A stretch of DNA of 64,000 nt, from positions 1-64,000 of the forward strand of contig JBBSBV010000003.1 of assembly GCA_038250905.1 (NCBI GenBank). Reading direction: 5' to 3'. The notes beneath the pieces were generated by a model. It was not told where the DNA came from. It saw only the letters and a program-made list of their open reading frames with translations, and did no database searches. Below, in pieces: positions 53,536 through 62,082 of this stretch. This DNA is from JAENVU01 sp038250905 (GTDB lineage: Bacteria > Actinomycetota > Acidimicrobiia > IMCC26256 > JAENVU01). The position numbers and the translations under genes are program-made. Position 1 is the first letter of the stretch. Every line of letters begins with the position of its first letter.

Positions 53536-55137
53536 ATGGCGACTCTCAGCGGTTCGACCCTTCGGCAACTGGTGGAAACCGCTCCTGACGCAATCGTGGC
53601 GGTGGACGCGACCGGCCGCATCGTGCTGGTCAACGAGCAGGCCGAGCGACTCTTCGGGTATTCCCGGGAGGAACTCGTCGGCGAGACCGTCGACGTGCTG
53701 GTGCCCGAGGACGCGCGCAGGGTCCACCGGGGGCACCGCGACCATTACCTGATCGAGCCTCGGCCGCGCCCGATGGGCGCGGGAGTGGCGTTGGCCGGAC
53801 GGCGCAAGGACGGGAGCGAGTTCCCGGCGGAGATCTCGTTGTCGGCGTTCGAGTCGGACGACGGACCGCTGGTGTCGGCGGGCGTGCGCGACGTGACCGA
53901 GCGGATCGAGGCCCAGGCCGAACGGCACCGACTGATGGCCGAGGCCGAACGGGAGCGGCTCGAAGCCCAGCTCCACCAGTCGCAGCGGCTCGAGAGCCTG
54001 GGTCAGCTCGCCGGTGGTGTCGCGCACGATTTCAACAACCTGCTCGGGGTGATCCTCAGTTACTCGTCGTTGGTCTCCGCGGAACTCGCCACCGCGGCGG
54101 AGGTGGATCCGGCGCGTTGGACCGGGCCGCGTCGGGACGTGGAGGAGATCCAACACGCGGCCGAACGGGCGGCGCGGCTCACCCACCAACTCCTGGCGTT
54201 CGCCCGGCGCGAGGTCGTCCGCCCGCAGCTCCTCGACGTCAATGCCGTCGTCTCCGATCTCGAGCACCTGCTCCGGCGGACGCTCGGAGAACAGGTCGAG
54301 CTGTCGATCGCCCTGGGCGAGCGGCTGCATCCGGTCCTGGCCGACCCCGGTCAGATCGAGCAGGTGCTCGTGAATCTGGCGGTGAACGCGCGGGACGCGA
54401 TGGTGGGCGGCGGCCGGCTGACGATCGAGACCCAGAACGTGCTGGTCGACCGCCCCATGCCCGGTGACGGTGACATCGTGCTGCAGGGCGACTGCGTCTG
54501 CCTGCGCGTGACCGACACCGGGGTGGGTATGGAGCCGACGGTGGTCGCCCGGGTGTTCGAACCGTTCTTCACGACCAAGGGCAAGGGCGAAGGATCGGGG
54601 CTCGGCCTGGCGACGGTGTACGGCGTCGTCGCGCAGGCCGGCGGGGTCGGGACCATCGAGTCCGAGCCCGGCCGGGGGACGACGGTCACGATCTGGCTGC
54701 CGGTCTCGGACGCGCCCGTCGACGCGGACTCACCGCCGCCGGCGGGCGAAACCCGCCCCGCGGTCGAGACGGTCCTCGTGGTCGAGGACGAGGATGCGCT
54801 GCGCGAAGCCACGCGCCGACTCCTCGTCCGGAACGGCTTCGAGGTGATCATCGCGGCGAACGGACCCGAGGCGATCGAACTCGCGCGGGCTCACGGCGGG
54901 CCGATCGACCTGTTGCTGACCGACGTGGTCATGCCGCAGATGTCGGGCGTCGATGTCGCATCACGTGTGCGCGAGTTGCGCAGGGGAATCCGGGTGCTGT
55001 TCATGTCCGGGTTCGCAGCGCCCGCACTGGGTTCACGCGGCCGGTTGGAGGCAGGGATGACGTTGCTCGAAAAACCGTTCTCGGAGGCCACGCTGCTCGA
55101 ACACGTCCGCAGCGTGCTCGATCAGGTCACCGGATGA
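53536..55137 (+). CDS. PAS hybrid sensor histidine kinase
   Basis: 533-aa cytoplasmic kinase; no membrane helix. Domains in order: PAS (about 10-122), coiled linker (125-150), HisKA with phospho-His H164 in GGVAHDFNNLLG, HATPase (about 270-390; NLAVNARDAM N-box, DTGVGM, GEGSGLGLATVYG), and a C-terminal receiver (about 412-530; VLVVEDED and acceptor Asp in LLTDVVMP). Start at the ATG at 53536, nine bases after GAGGG, rather than the GTG at 53530. Coupled by a 4-bp ATGA overlap to the response regulator gene. Confidence 0.9.
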   Translation: MATLSGSTLRQLVETAPDAIVAVDATGRIVLVNEQAERLFGYSREELVGETVDVLVPEDARRVHRGHRDHYLIEPRPRPMGAGVALAGRRKDGSEFPAEISLSAFESDDGPLVSAGVRDVTERIEAQAERHRLMAEAERERLEAQLHQSQRLESLGQLAGGVAHDFNNLLGVILSYSSLVSAELATAAEVDPARWTGPRRDVEEIQHAAERAARLTHQLLAFARREVVRPQLLDVNAVVSDLEHLLRRTLGEQVELSIALGERLHPVLADPGQIEQVLVNLAVNARDAMVGGGRLTIETQNVLVDRPMPGDGDIVLQGDCVCLRVTDTGVGMEPTVVARVFEPFFTTKGKGEGSGLGLATVYGVVAQAGGVGTIESEPGRGTTVTIWLPVSDAPVDADSPPPAGETRPAVETVLVVEDEDALREATRRLLVRNGFEVIIAANGPEAIELARAHGGPIDLLLTDVVMPQMSGVDVASRVRELRRGIRVLFMSGFAAPALGSRGRLEAGMTLLEKPFSEATLLEHVRSVLDQVTG

Positions 55138-55838
55138 CCGACAACGTCGTGAGCAGGAGTGATGCGGATCCCATGACCGAGTCAGTACCGGGTGAAGAGG
55201 TCAAACTGCGAGTCGTCATCGTCGACGACCACCAGATGTTCGTGGAAGCCATCACCCATGTGCTGGAGATGCAACCCGACATCGAGGTCGTGGGCACCGC
55301 GGGAACCGCAGTGGACGGGCTGGCGCTGGGTGCGCTCGAACCGGATGTGGCGATTCTCGACCTCAAGCTGCCCGACGGTGATGGCACAACCTTGTGTCAG
55401 CGACTGCGCGACGCACGCCCGTGGACGCATGTCCTGATCCTCAGCGGTGCGAGCGACGAGCGTTCGTTGGTTGCGTCGATCGACGCGGGCTGCGCCGGGT
55501 TCCTCACCAAGGACCGGGCGGCCGACGAACTGGTGACTGCGATTCGTGTCGTGGCCGGGGGTGAGTCCTACGTCCAGTCGACGATGCTCGCGCACCTGCT
55601 GCCACGGGTCCGACGGGCCTACCACCGGCTGGGAGACGACCTCACCGCACGCGAGCGCGAAATCCTCGGCTTCCTCGCCGACGGTCTGAGCAACCGCGAG
55701 ATCGCCGAGCAACTCATCGTCAGCGTGCACACCGTCCGGAACCACGTGCAGGGCCTGCTCGGCAAACTCAACGCGCACTCGAAGCTCGAGGCAGTCGCGA
55801 TCGCGAACCGCGAGGGGATCATCCGCCGGACGGATTGA
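55134..55838 (+). CDS. NarL/LuxR-family response regulator
   Basis: 234-aa regulator. Receiver domain at about 25-140 with acidic pair VDDH and acceptor D76 (AILDLKLPDGDG). LuxR-type HTH at about 165-220 (LTAREREILGFLADGLSNRE ... TVRNHVQGLLGKL). Start overlaps the kinase stop by 4 bp, so it is the cognate output. Could bind the 18-bp palindrome at 53468. Confidence 0.9.
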   Translation: MTDNVVSRSDADPMTESVPGEEVKLRVVIVDDHQMFVEAITHVLEMQPDIEVVGTAGTAVDGLALGALEPDVAILDLKLPDGDGTTLCQRLRDARPWTHVLILSGASDERSLVASIDAGCAGFLTKDRAADELVTAIRVVAGGESYVQSTMLAHLLPRVRRAYHRLGDDLTAREREILGFLADGLSNREIAEQLIVSVHTVRNHVQGLLGKLNAHSKLEAVAIANREGIIRRTD

Positions 55839-55866
55839 CCGCCGAAACAGTTGACCGGTGCGACGG

Positions 55867-55896
55867 CCCGCCCGACCGAGTCTCCGGTCGGGCGGG
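55867..55896 (+). terminator. Bidirectional terminator hairpin
   Basis: 12-bp perfect stem CCCGCCCGACCG/CGGTCGGGCGGG with a six-base loop, between the converging response-regulator and YceI genes. Confidence 0.75.
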
Positions 55897-55913
55897 TGTC
55901 CGGGTCGGGTCCG

Positions 55914-56480
55914 TCAGCTGCGTACGAGCTGGACGTCGAGTTCGATCTTGATCTTCTCCGAGACCACGACGCCGCCCGTCTCGAGGGCCATGTTGAAGGT
56001 GAGGCCCCAGTCGCTGCGGTTGATCTCCGCGGTCGCCGCGAAGCCGGCCTTCGTGTTGCCGTAGGGGTCCAACGTGACGCCGTCGAACTCGAGGGCGAAG
56101 GTGACCGGGTGGGTCTGACCCGCGATCGTCAGGTCGCCCTCGAGGGCGTAGTCGCCGCCCTGCTCGACGATCTCGGTCGAGCGCAACGTCATCTCGGGGT
56201 GGTGCTCGACGTCGAAGAAGTCGGCCGTCCGCAGGTGTCCGTCACGATCGGCGCTCCCCGTGTCGACGGATCCGAGGCGCACGTTGGCCTCGAGCGTGGA
56301 GGCGAGTGGATCCTCCGCGATCGTCACGGTGCCGTCGAAGTCGGTGAAGTGGCCGTGCACCTTGGTGATCATCAGGTGGCGGGCGGTGAATCCGATCGTC
56401 GAGTGGATGGGGTCGACGGTCCAGACGCCGGGGGTGAGATCGGCGAGTGCGCCGGTGCGGGGGGCGGTTGCAGTGCTCAT
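55914..56480 (-). CDS. YceI-family lipid-binding protein
   Basis: 188-aa lipocalin-like beta-barrel of the YceI family, which binds isoprenoid or other hydrophobic ligands. WTVDPIHSTIGFTARHLMIT opens the domain; FFDVEHHPEMTLRSTEI and VTLDPYGNTKAGFAATAEIN follow. No signal peptide, so cytoplasmic. Start at ATG 56480. Divergent from a MarR gene, with a large inverted repeat between: likely a MarR target. Confidence 0.88.
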   Translation of the reverse strand: MSTATAPRTGALADLTPGVWTVDPIHSTIGFTARHLMITKVHGHFTDFDGTVTIAEDPLASTLEANVRLGSVDTGSADRDGHLRTADFFDVEHHPEMTLRSTEIVEQGGDYALEGDLTIAGQTHPVTFALEFDGVTLDPYGNTKAGFAATAEINRSDWGLTFNMALETGGVVVSEKIKIELDVQLVRS

Positions 56481-56501
56481 GAGTTCCTCCTCGATAGATG
56501 C

Positions 56502-56541
56502 TTGCGTAGCAAAGTATTGCACAAGAAACTTCGCTACGCAA
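56502..56541. promoter_or_regulatory. MarR operator candidate
   Basis: Inverted repeat TTGCGTAGCAAAG (56502-56514) and CTTCGCTACGCAA (56529-56541), 12 of 13 matching, spacing 14 bp. A GCACAAGAAA direct repeat overlaps its right half. Lies between YceI and MarR and could control both. Confidence 0.7.
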
Positions 56542-56573
56542 TAGTTCGCACAAGAAAAGTCTGTGCGGGTACC

Positions 56574-57104
56574 ATGAGGGTCATGGATCCGGCGACCACG
56601 ACGACCCAACCCGCGGGGGACACCGCCGAGGATGCGCCAGGCGAAGCGGCCCACTGGCTCTCGCCGGAAGAGATGCGGACGTGGCGGGCCATGATCCAGC
56701 TCATCGTGGAACTCCAGGCCGAGCAGGAAGAGGCCCTGCTGCGGGATCACGGCATCACCGAGGGGGAGTACGGCGTGCTCGTGCACCTCTCCGAAGCCGA
56801 CGGCCACCGGCTGCGGATGTGCGACCTCGCGCAGGCGTTGCGCCTGTCACCGAGTGGCCTCACTCGTCGGATCGACGGCCTCGTGCGTCAGGGACTCGTC
56901 GCCCGGGAACCGTCGCCGTGTGACCGCCGCGCCATGCTCGCCGTGCTCACCGACGACGGGATGCGAAAACTCGAAGGTGCCGCGCCCACGCACGTGACCG
57001 CGGTGCGCCGGAGTTTCATCGACCATCTCGATCCGCGGCAGTTGCAGTTGCTTGCCGAGACCATCGAGTCGCTGCAGGCGTCGCGGCACCCGCTCGGTCG
57101 CTAG
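56574..57104 (+). CDS. MarR-family transcriptional regulator
   Basis: 176-aa winged-helix regulator: GITEGEYGVLVHLSEADGHR, LRMCDLAQALRLSPSGLTRR recognition helix, DGLVRQGLVAREPSPCDRRA wing. A single Cys in SPCDRR could be redox-sensing. ATG at 56574 or 56583. Divergent from YceI, which is its probable target; the stop overlaps the convergent DUF35 gene by 4 bp. Confidence 0.9.
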   Translation: MRVMDPATTTTQPAGDTAEDAPGEAAHWLSPEEMRTWRAMIQLIVELQAEQEEALLRDHGITEGEYGVLVHLSEADGHRLRMCDLAQALRLSPSGLTRRIDGLVRQGLVAREPSPCDRRAMLAVLTDDGMRKLEGAAPTHVTAVRRSFIDHLDPRQLQLLAETIESLQASRHPLGR

Positions 57105-57532
57105 GCGCGCACCCAGCGGGGGAGCGAGACGTCGTCCACCCGTGCGAACACGACCTGGACGGCTTCACCGATCGTGATGGCCCCAGGATCGACCTCGTTG
57201 ATCGCTCCGTCCGCACCGGTCACCAGGTTGCCGACGAATCGGATCGACGGATCCTCGTCGAGGGCGACGATCACCGCGTTGTACGGTGCCAGCTCCGCGT
57301 ACGCGGGCAGCAGCGGAGGGTGGGGGACGATGAACGACCAGATCGTGCCGCGCCCGCTCGTCGGGATCCAGGTGACGCTGATCGACTGACAGTACGGGCA
57401 CATCGGGCGGGGCGGCATCCGCCAGCGCCCACATGCTCCGCACGCCTGGACGAGTAGCTCGCCGCGTGCGGTGCCGGCCCAGAACGCGGCTGCGGTCTCG
57501 TCGTCGAGATCGGGGAGGAGGAAGCCGGACAT
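57101..57532 (-). CDS. DUF35 OB-fold zinc-ribbon subunit
   Basis: 143-aa protein: rubredoxin-like zinc ribbon (CGACG and CPYC, about 31-47) then an OB fold (GRGTIWSFIVPHPPLLPAY, IRFVGNLV). DUF35 proteins pair with thiolase-like aldolases; in the Ltp2 system the equivalent C-terminal domain of ChsH2 is needed for activity. Two bp downstream of the thiolase-like gene, so the partnership is likely here. Confidence 0.85.
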   Translation of the reverse strand: MSGFLLPDLDDETAAAFWAGTARGELLVQACGACGRWRMPPRPMCPYCQSISVTWIPTSGRGTIWSFIVPHPPLLPAYAELAPYNAVIVALDEDPSIRFVGNLVTGADGAINEVDPGAITIGEAVQVVFARVDDVSLPRWVRA

Positions 57533-57534
57533 CG

Positions 57535-58692
57535 CTACGCCCGGAACAGGATCGCGGATGTGGGGACGCCCTCGCCGCTCGTGACGAGCGAGCAGGCGGG
57601 GTCGGCGACCTGGTTCGACGAGGTGCCGCGGATCTGGCGGACGCCCTCGAGCACCAGGTTGAAACCGTGTACGTACGCCTCCGACATCCCGCCCCCGGAC
57701 GTGTTGGTGGGCAGGCGTCCGTGGGGCCACTCCAGCGCGCCGTCGTCGGTGAACGCCCCGCCCTCGCCGCGCCCGCAGAACCCGTAGCCCTCCAACGAGA
57801 GTGGGATCAGCGGACTGAACGCGTCGTAGAGCTGCGCCACCGGTACGTCGGCCGGCGTGAAGTCGCTCCGCGCCCACAGCAACTCCGCGCACGCCCACGA
57901 CGGCCCGACCAGCGGGTCGTCGTTGAAGTAGTTGGTCATCACCTGGTGCTGCTGCGGGATGCTCTGCGCGAAGGAGTGGATGTAGGCCGGCGGCTGCGGC
58001 AGGTCCTTCGCGCGCGCCGCGCTCGTGATCACCACCGCGAGGGCGCCATCGGTCTCGAGGCAGTTGTCGAAGAGGCACAGCGGTTCGGAGATCCACCGCG
58101 CGTCCATGTATTGCTCGCGAGTGAGTTCCTTGTCGTGCATCGTCGCGATCGGATTCCGATTGGCATGCTTGCGAAACGCGAGCGCGACGTTCGCGAGGTG
58201 GTCACGCGTGTAGCCGTACTGGTGCATGGCCCGGCGGGTGAGCATCGCGATCTCGTCGACCGGACGGATCACGCCGAACGGCCGGCTCCACTGCTGATGG
58301 CCGGCGAGCCGCTCCGAGACCTGGGCCCATGGGCGGCTCGTCTTGGCCGCGCGCTTGCGGGCGCGCCAGGCGACCGCCACCTGACACTGCCCGGTCGCCA
58401 CGGCCATGGCGGCCTGACCCACGACGCCGCATCCGGCACCGCCGCCGTAACCGACCTCGGAGAAGTAGGTGACGTCACCGAAGCCCACGTTGCGGGCGAC
58501 GTCCACCTCGCGCCCTTCCTCCATGGAGAACATCGCAATGCCGTCGACGTCGGACGGCAGGAGGCCCGCATCGTCGATCGCCGCGCTGATGGCCTGACAT
58601 GCGAGCGACAACTCGGTGTCGGGGAGTCCCTTGCCGTACGCCGTCTGCCCGATCCCGACCACGGCACACTGATCTTGGAGGGTGACGGTCAC
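57535..58692 (-). CDS. Thiolase-like protein (Ltp2-type aldolase candidate)
   Basis: 385-aa SCP-x/Ltp-like protein without thiolase catalytic residues: GYGGGAGCGVVGQAAM at the nucleophile region with Cys out of place, YDAF in VAQLYDAFSPLIP instead of HDCF, and no GHPxGATG (SGGGMSEAYVHG). Together with the DUF35 gene it matches the Ltp2-DUF35 aldolase pair that removes a carboxylated side chain by retro-aldol cleavage. GTG start at 58692 overlaps the crotonase stop by 4 bp. Confidence 0.82.
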   Translation of the reverse strand: MTVTLQDQCAVVGIGQTAYGKGLPDTELSLACQAISAAIDDAGLLPSDVDGIAMFSMEEGREVDVARNVGFGDVTYFSEVGYGGGAGCGVVGQAAMAVATGQCQVAVAWRARKRAAKTSRPWAQVSERLAGHQQWSRPFGVIRPVDEIAMLTRRAMHQYGYTRDHLANVALAFRKHANRNPIATMHDKELTREQYMDARWISEPLCLFDNCLETDGALAVVITSAARAKDLPQPPAYIHSFAQSIPQQHQVMTNYFNDDPLVGPSWACAELLWARSDFTPADVPVAQLYDAFSPLIPLSLEGYGFCGRGEGGAFTDDGALEWPHGRLPTNTSGGGMSEAYVHGFNLVLEGVRQIRGTSSNQVADPACSLVTSGEGVPTSAILFRA

Positions 58693-59525
58693 CAGCCGCG
58701 CCAGACGGGGTCGCGCTTCTCCATCATCGCGGCCATGCGTTCCTTGCCGTCGTCGGTGCCCTGGTTCAACTCGATGAACATCGCCTCGTTCTCGAGCGTC
58801 GCGACGCGCGGGACCTCGGTCGCGTCGTGCAGCAGCTTCTTCGCCCAGCCGAGCACCTTGGTGGGCTTGGCCGCGATGCGGTTCGCCCACTCGGCGGTCG
58901 CGTCGTGGAGTTCGGCGGCCGGCACCACGCGGTTCACGATGCCGAGTTCGGCGGCCTCGGTCGCGGAGATGGTGTCGCCGAGGAACACGATCTGCGCGGC
59001 TTTGTGCGTGCCGACGATACGGGGCAGCAGGTACATGAAGCCGCCGTCCGGGATCAGTGCCTGCTTGGTGAACACGTCGACGATCTTGGCGGTGTCGGCC
59101 GCGATCACGAGGTCGGCGGCGAGCGTCAACATCGCGCCGCCTCCGGCCGCAGTGCCGTTGAGCGCGACGATGATCGGCTTCTGGCAGTCCTGCATCTTCT
59201 CCATGAGCTGCTGGAACCCCGTGCGCATCATGTGGACCGCGCTGCCGGCGACGAAGTCGGGCGCGCCGTCGGGCTTGGGTGGTGCCGGGGGTCGCACCCG
59301 CAGGTCCGACCCGGTACAGAAGTGCCGTTCTCCCGCCGCGGTCAGGACGATGCACCGGACCGCGAGGTCGCTGTGGGCCGACGCGAAGTGTTCGATCAGA
59401 CGGTCGCGCACGTAGAACGGGATCGAGTTCGACGAATCCGGCCGGTTGATGGTGAGCCAGAGCACGCCGTCGACGAGTTCCGAGGTGAGCTCGGCCTCCG
59501 CTTTGGCGAGGGTTTCCGAGTCCAT
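58689..59525 (-). CDS. Enoyl-CoA hydratase/isomerase family protein
   Basis: 278-aa crotonase-fold protein: VLWLTINRPDSSNSIPFYV, CIVLTAAGERHFCTGSDLRV, IVALNGTAAGGGAMLTLAAD oxyanion-hole loop and GGFMYLLPRIVGTHKAAQ. An insert of about 15 residues rich in Pro (VRPPAPPKPDGAPD) follows the second block. Sits between the ADP-forming ligase and the aldolase-like gene with one- and four-base overlaps; likely hydrates the enoyl-CoA that the aldolase then cleaves. Confidence 0.87.
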   Translation of the reverse strand: MDSETLAKAEAELTSELVDGVLWLTINRPDSSNSIPFYVRDRLIEHFASAHSDLAVRCIVLTAAGERHFCTGSDLRVRPPAPPKPDGAPDFVAGSAVHMMRTGFQQLMEKMQDCQKPIIVALNGTAAGGGAMLTLAADLVIAADTAKIVDVFTKQALIPDGGFMYLLPRIVGTHKAAQIVFLGDTISATEAAELGIVNRVVPAAELHDATAEWANRIAAKPTKVLGWAKKLLHDATEVPRVATLENEAMFIELNQGTDDGKERMAAMMEKRDPVWRGW

Positions 59526-61738
59526 CACTTGGTTCCCTTCCGGACGATCAAGGCATCGAGGGCGACTGCGCCGCGCGGCTTGACGACGAGCGGGTTGATG
59601 TCGAGTTCGCCGATCACATCGGCGAGGTCCATCGCCATCCGCTGCACCTTCATGATCACGGCGACGAGTGCCGCGCGATCCGCCGGTTTGGCGCCGCGGA
59701 CACCGTCGAGCATCTTCTCGCCCGCGAGTTCGGTGAGCATCGCGGCCGCCTGGTCGTCGCCGAAGGGCGGGACCCGGAACGTGACGTCGCCGAGGACCTC
59801 GACGAAGATCCCGCCGAGTCCCGCCATGACCACCGGTCCGAACAGGTCGTCCTGGGAGATGCCGACGACCGTCTCGACGCCGCCGCTGACGAGTTCGCTC
59901 ACGAGCACGCCGTCGAGCCGCACCTGCTTGCCGCCGGCCCGCTTCGCCCTGGTCGTCAGTTCGTCGTAGGCGGCGCGCACGTCCCTGGCGCTCGCGACGC
60001 CGACCTTCACCAGCCCGAGGTCGCTCTTGTGGAGCAGGTCGGGCGAGGAGACCTTCATGACGACGGGGTATCCGATCGCGCCGGCGGCCTTGACCGCCTC
60101 GGCGGCCGAGTTGCAGAGCACGTCCTTGGAACTCTTGATGCCGTAGGCGGCGAGGACCTGCTTGCTCTGCCACTCGCTGAGCGCGGTACCGGGCGCGGCG
60201 GACTCGATGATGGCGCGTGCCTGCTTCGCCGCCGCGAGGGGCTTGGTCGGTGCGTCGAGGAACGGCGAGCGGTGGTGGGCCGCGAAGCGCCAGTAGTCCA
60301 CGTAGGCGCGGGCCGTGGTCACGCAGGTCCCGAACGTGCGGAACACCGGGAGTCCACCGTCGAGCAGGTGGAAGTAGTAGGTGTCGTCGGTTCCCGGGGG
60401 AGCACCCCACACGACCAGGATCGGCTTGTCCGTCGTCTTGGCCACCTCGACGAGATCGCGGGTGAACGGCTTGCTGAACATCGCGACCGCGCCGGTGATC
60501 GGCACCACGACGATGTCGACCTTCGGGTCGGCGACGATGGCGTCGAGGATCTTGCGGCCGCGTTCGTCGGCCACCGGCGGGCCACCGCAGTCGACCGGGT
60601 TGCTCACGCGGAGGTACGCCGGGATGAGGCCGTCGTGAAGTTTCTTCTGCGTGGCCTTCGTGAGGTCGGGGAGCGCGAGGCCCGCCGCGGAGATCATGTC
60701 GGCGATGTGCGCGCCGGTCCCACCCGAGATCGCGTAGACGCAGACGCCCGGCTCGCGACCCTTCTTCGCCCAGTCCGGAACCCGGTCGGGACGCGTGCGT
60801 GCCAGGCCGGCCGAGACTTCGAGCAACTCGTCGAGACCGTCGACCCGCGTGACGCCGAACTGACGGAAGACAGCCGCGGTGATGGCGTCGGAGCCGGTGA
60901 GGTGGCCGGTGTGGCTCTGGGCCATCGAGGCACCTTCGTCGGTGCGGCCGACCTTGACCATGACGATCGGCTTGTGGAGCGACGCGGCGTGATCGGCCGC
61001 GAGCATCAACGTGCGGCCGTCCTTGAACCCTTCGATGTAGCAGGCGATCACGCCGACCTCGGGCTGCTCCGCGAAGTACGCGGTGAAGTCGGCGAACTCG
61101 AGGTCGACCTCGTTGCCGGTCGGAGCCCAGTGGGTGAGTCGGATCCCGATCTCCTGACCCTGGAACACCGGCCGACCCTGGTGGCCCGACTGCGTGACCA
61201 GTGCGATCGACGGACCCGCGAGATCCTGGCGGAAGTCCTCGAACGCGTTGAGGTTGGTGTTCGGCCCGAGGAGGCGCACGTTCCCGCTCGCGACCAACTG
61301 CTCGAGCCGCTGTTCGAGTTTGGCGCCGTCCTTGCCCGTCTCACTGAAGCCGGCGGCGAAGATGACCGCGAACTTCGCCGAGCTCGCGAGCACCTCCTCG
61401 AACGTGTCGACCGCCTTGCCCGTGAGGATGATCGCGAGGTCGATCTCACCGGGGACATCCGCCAACGATGCGTACACCGGGTGGCCGAGGATCGTCTCGT
61501 ACTTCGGGTGCACCGGATAGAACGCGGCACCGTTGGCGCGGGCCCACGCGTCGAACTTGCGGGTCATCGCCGTGTTGGGCTTGGCCGACTGCTCCGACGC
61601 GCCGATGAGCGCGATCGACTTCGGGTGCAGGAACGCGTCGAGGTCGACGTCACGAAGGGCGAGCGGCCGTCCCGAGACGTCGAGAGAGGAGACGTCGAGA
61701 GCAGTGCGGTCCGGGGCGGCGGCGGGGCGCGCGGGCAC
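59525..61738 (-). CDS. ADP-forming acyl-CoA synthetase, fused alpha-beta
   Basis: 737-aa protein in which the ADP-forming acetyl-CoA synthetase alpha part (CoA-binding fold FLHPKSIALIGASEQS near 37; phospho-His in AQSHTGHLTGS) and the beta ATP-grasp part (LAAYGIKSSKDVLCNSAAEA; KVSSPDLLHKSDLGLVKVG) are joined. Makes acyl-CoA with ATP to ADP, or runs in reverse to make ATP. GTG start at 61738; the palindrome at 61764 lies 25 bp upstream. First gene of the four-gene operon. Confidence 0.88.
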   Translation of the reverse strand: MPARPAAAPDRTALDVSSLDVSGRPLALRDVDLDAFLHPKSIALIGASEQSAKPNTAMTRKFDAWARANGAAFYPVHPKYETILGHPVYASLADVPGEIDLAIILTGKAVDTFEEVLASSAKFAVIFAAGFSETGKDGAKLEQRLEQLVASGNVRLLGPNTNLNAFEDFRQDLAGPSIALVTQSGHQGRPVFQGQEIGIRLTHWAPTGNEVDLEFADFTAYFAEQPEVGVIACYIEGFKDGRTLMLAADHAASLHKPIVMVKVGRTDEGASMAQSHTGHLTGSDAITAAVFRQFGVTRVDGLDELLEVSAGLARTRPDRVPDWAKKGREPGVCVYAISGGTGAHIADMISAAGLALPDLTKATQKKLHDGLIPAYLRVSNPVDCGGPPVADERGRKILDAIVADPKVDIVVVPITGAVAMFSKPFTRDLVEVAKTTDKPILVVWGAPPGTDDTYYFHLLDGGLPVFRTFGTCVTTARAYVDYWRFAAHHRSPFLDAPTKPLAAAKQARAIIESAAPGTALSEWQSKQVLAAYGIKSSKDVLCNSAAEAVKAAGAIGYPVVMKVSSPDLLHKSDLGLVKVGVASARDVRAAYDELTTRAKRAGGKQVRLDGVLVSELVSGGVETVVGISQDDLFGPVVMAGLGGIFVEVLGDVTFRVPPFGDDQAAAMLTELAGEKMLDGVRGAKPADRAALVAVIMKVQRMAMDLADVIGELDINPLVVKPRGAVALDALIVRKGTK

Positions 61739-61763
61739 AGGCGATCCGATCTGTGGAGTGAGG

Positions 61764-61778
61764 CTGACGGGCCGTCAG
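61764..61778. promoter_or_regulatory. Putative operator, TGAC/GTCA palindrome (site 5)
   Basis: CTGACGGGCCGTCAG, 15 bp with a single central base, one shorter than the other four copies. Located in the divergent gap between the ligase operon and the ferredoxin gene. Weaker match because of the altered spacing. Confidence 0.45.
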
Positions 61779-61889
61779 TATGCCAGCGCCGATTCGGTTC
61801 ATGAGGAGCACTGCCGCAGTCAGCTTTCGCGCACGTCCGGTAGGGTGCCCGCACCGCTTCCCTGCGACCCACCGGTCAGGAGGATCACG

Positions 61890-62078
61890 ATGAAGATCGT
61901 CGTCGATTTCGACAAGTGCAAGAGCAACGCCGTGTGTATGGCCGTCGCCCCCGACGTGTTCGAGGTGCGCGACGACAACTTCCTCTACGTCCTCCAGGAG
62001 GAGCCGGGCGAGGAGCAGCGCCCCGCGGTCGAGGAAGCGATCCGCACCTGCCCCACGGGCGCGATCTCGCTCGCCTGA
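61890..62078 (+). CDS. Small 3Fe-4S-type ferredoxin
   Basis: 62-aa ferredoxin. DKCKSNAVCM and RTCPTG supply three Cys; the fourth cluster position is not Cys (CKSNAVC layout), which fits [3Fe-4S] ferredoxins that feed cytochrome P450s. Strong RBS AGGAGG at 61878-61883. Four bp upstream of the reductase gene. No P450 is in the window. Confidence 0.88.
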   Translation: MKIVVDFDKCKSNAVCMAVAPDVFEVRDDNFLYVLQEEPGEEQRPAVEEAIRTCPTGAISLA

Positions 62079-62082
62079 CCCC

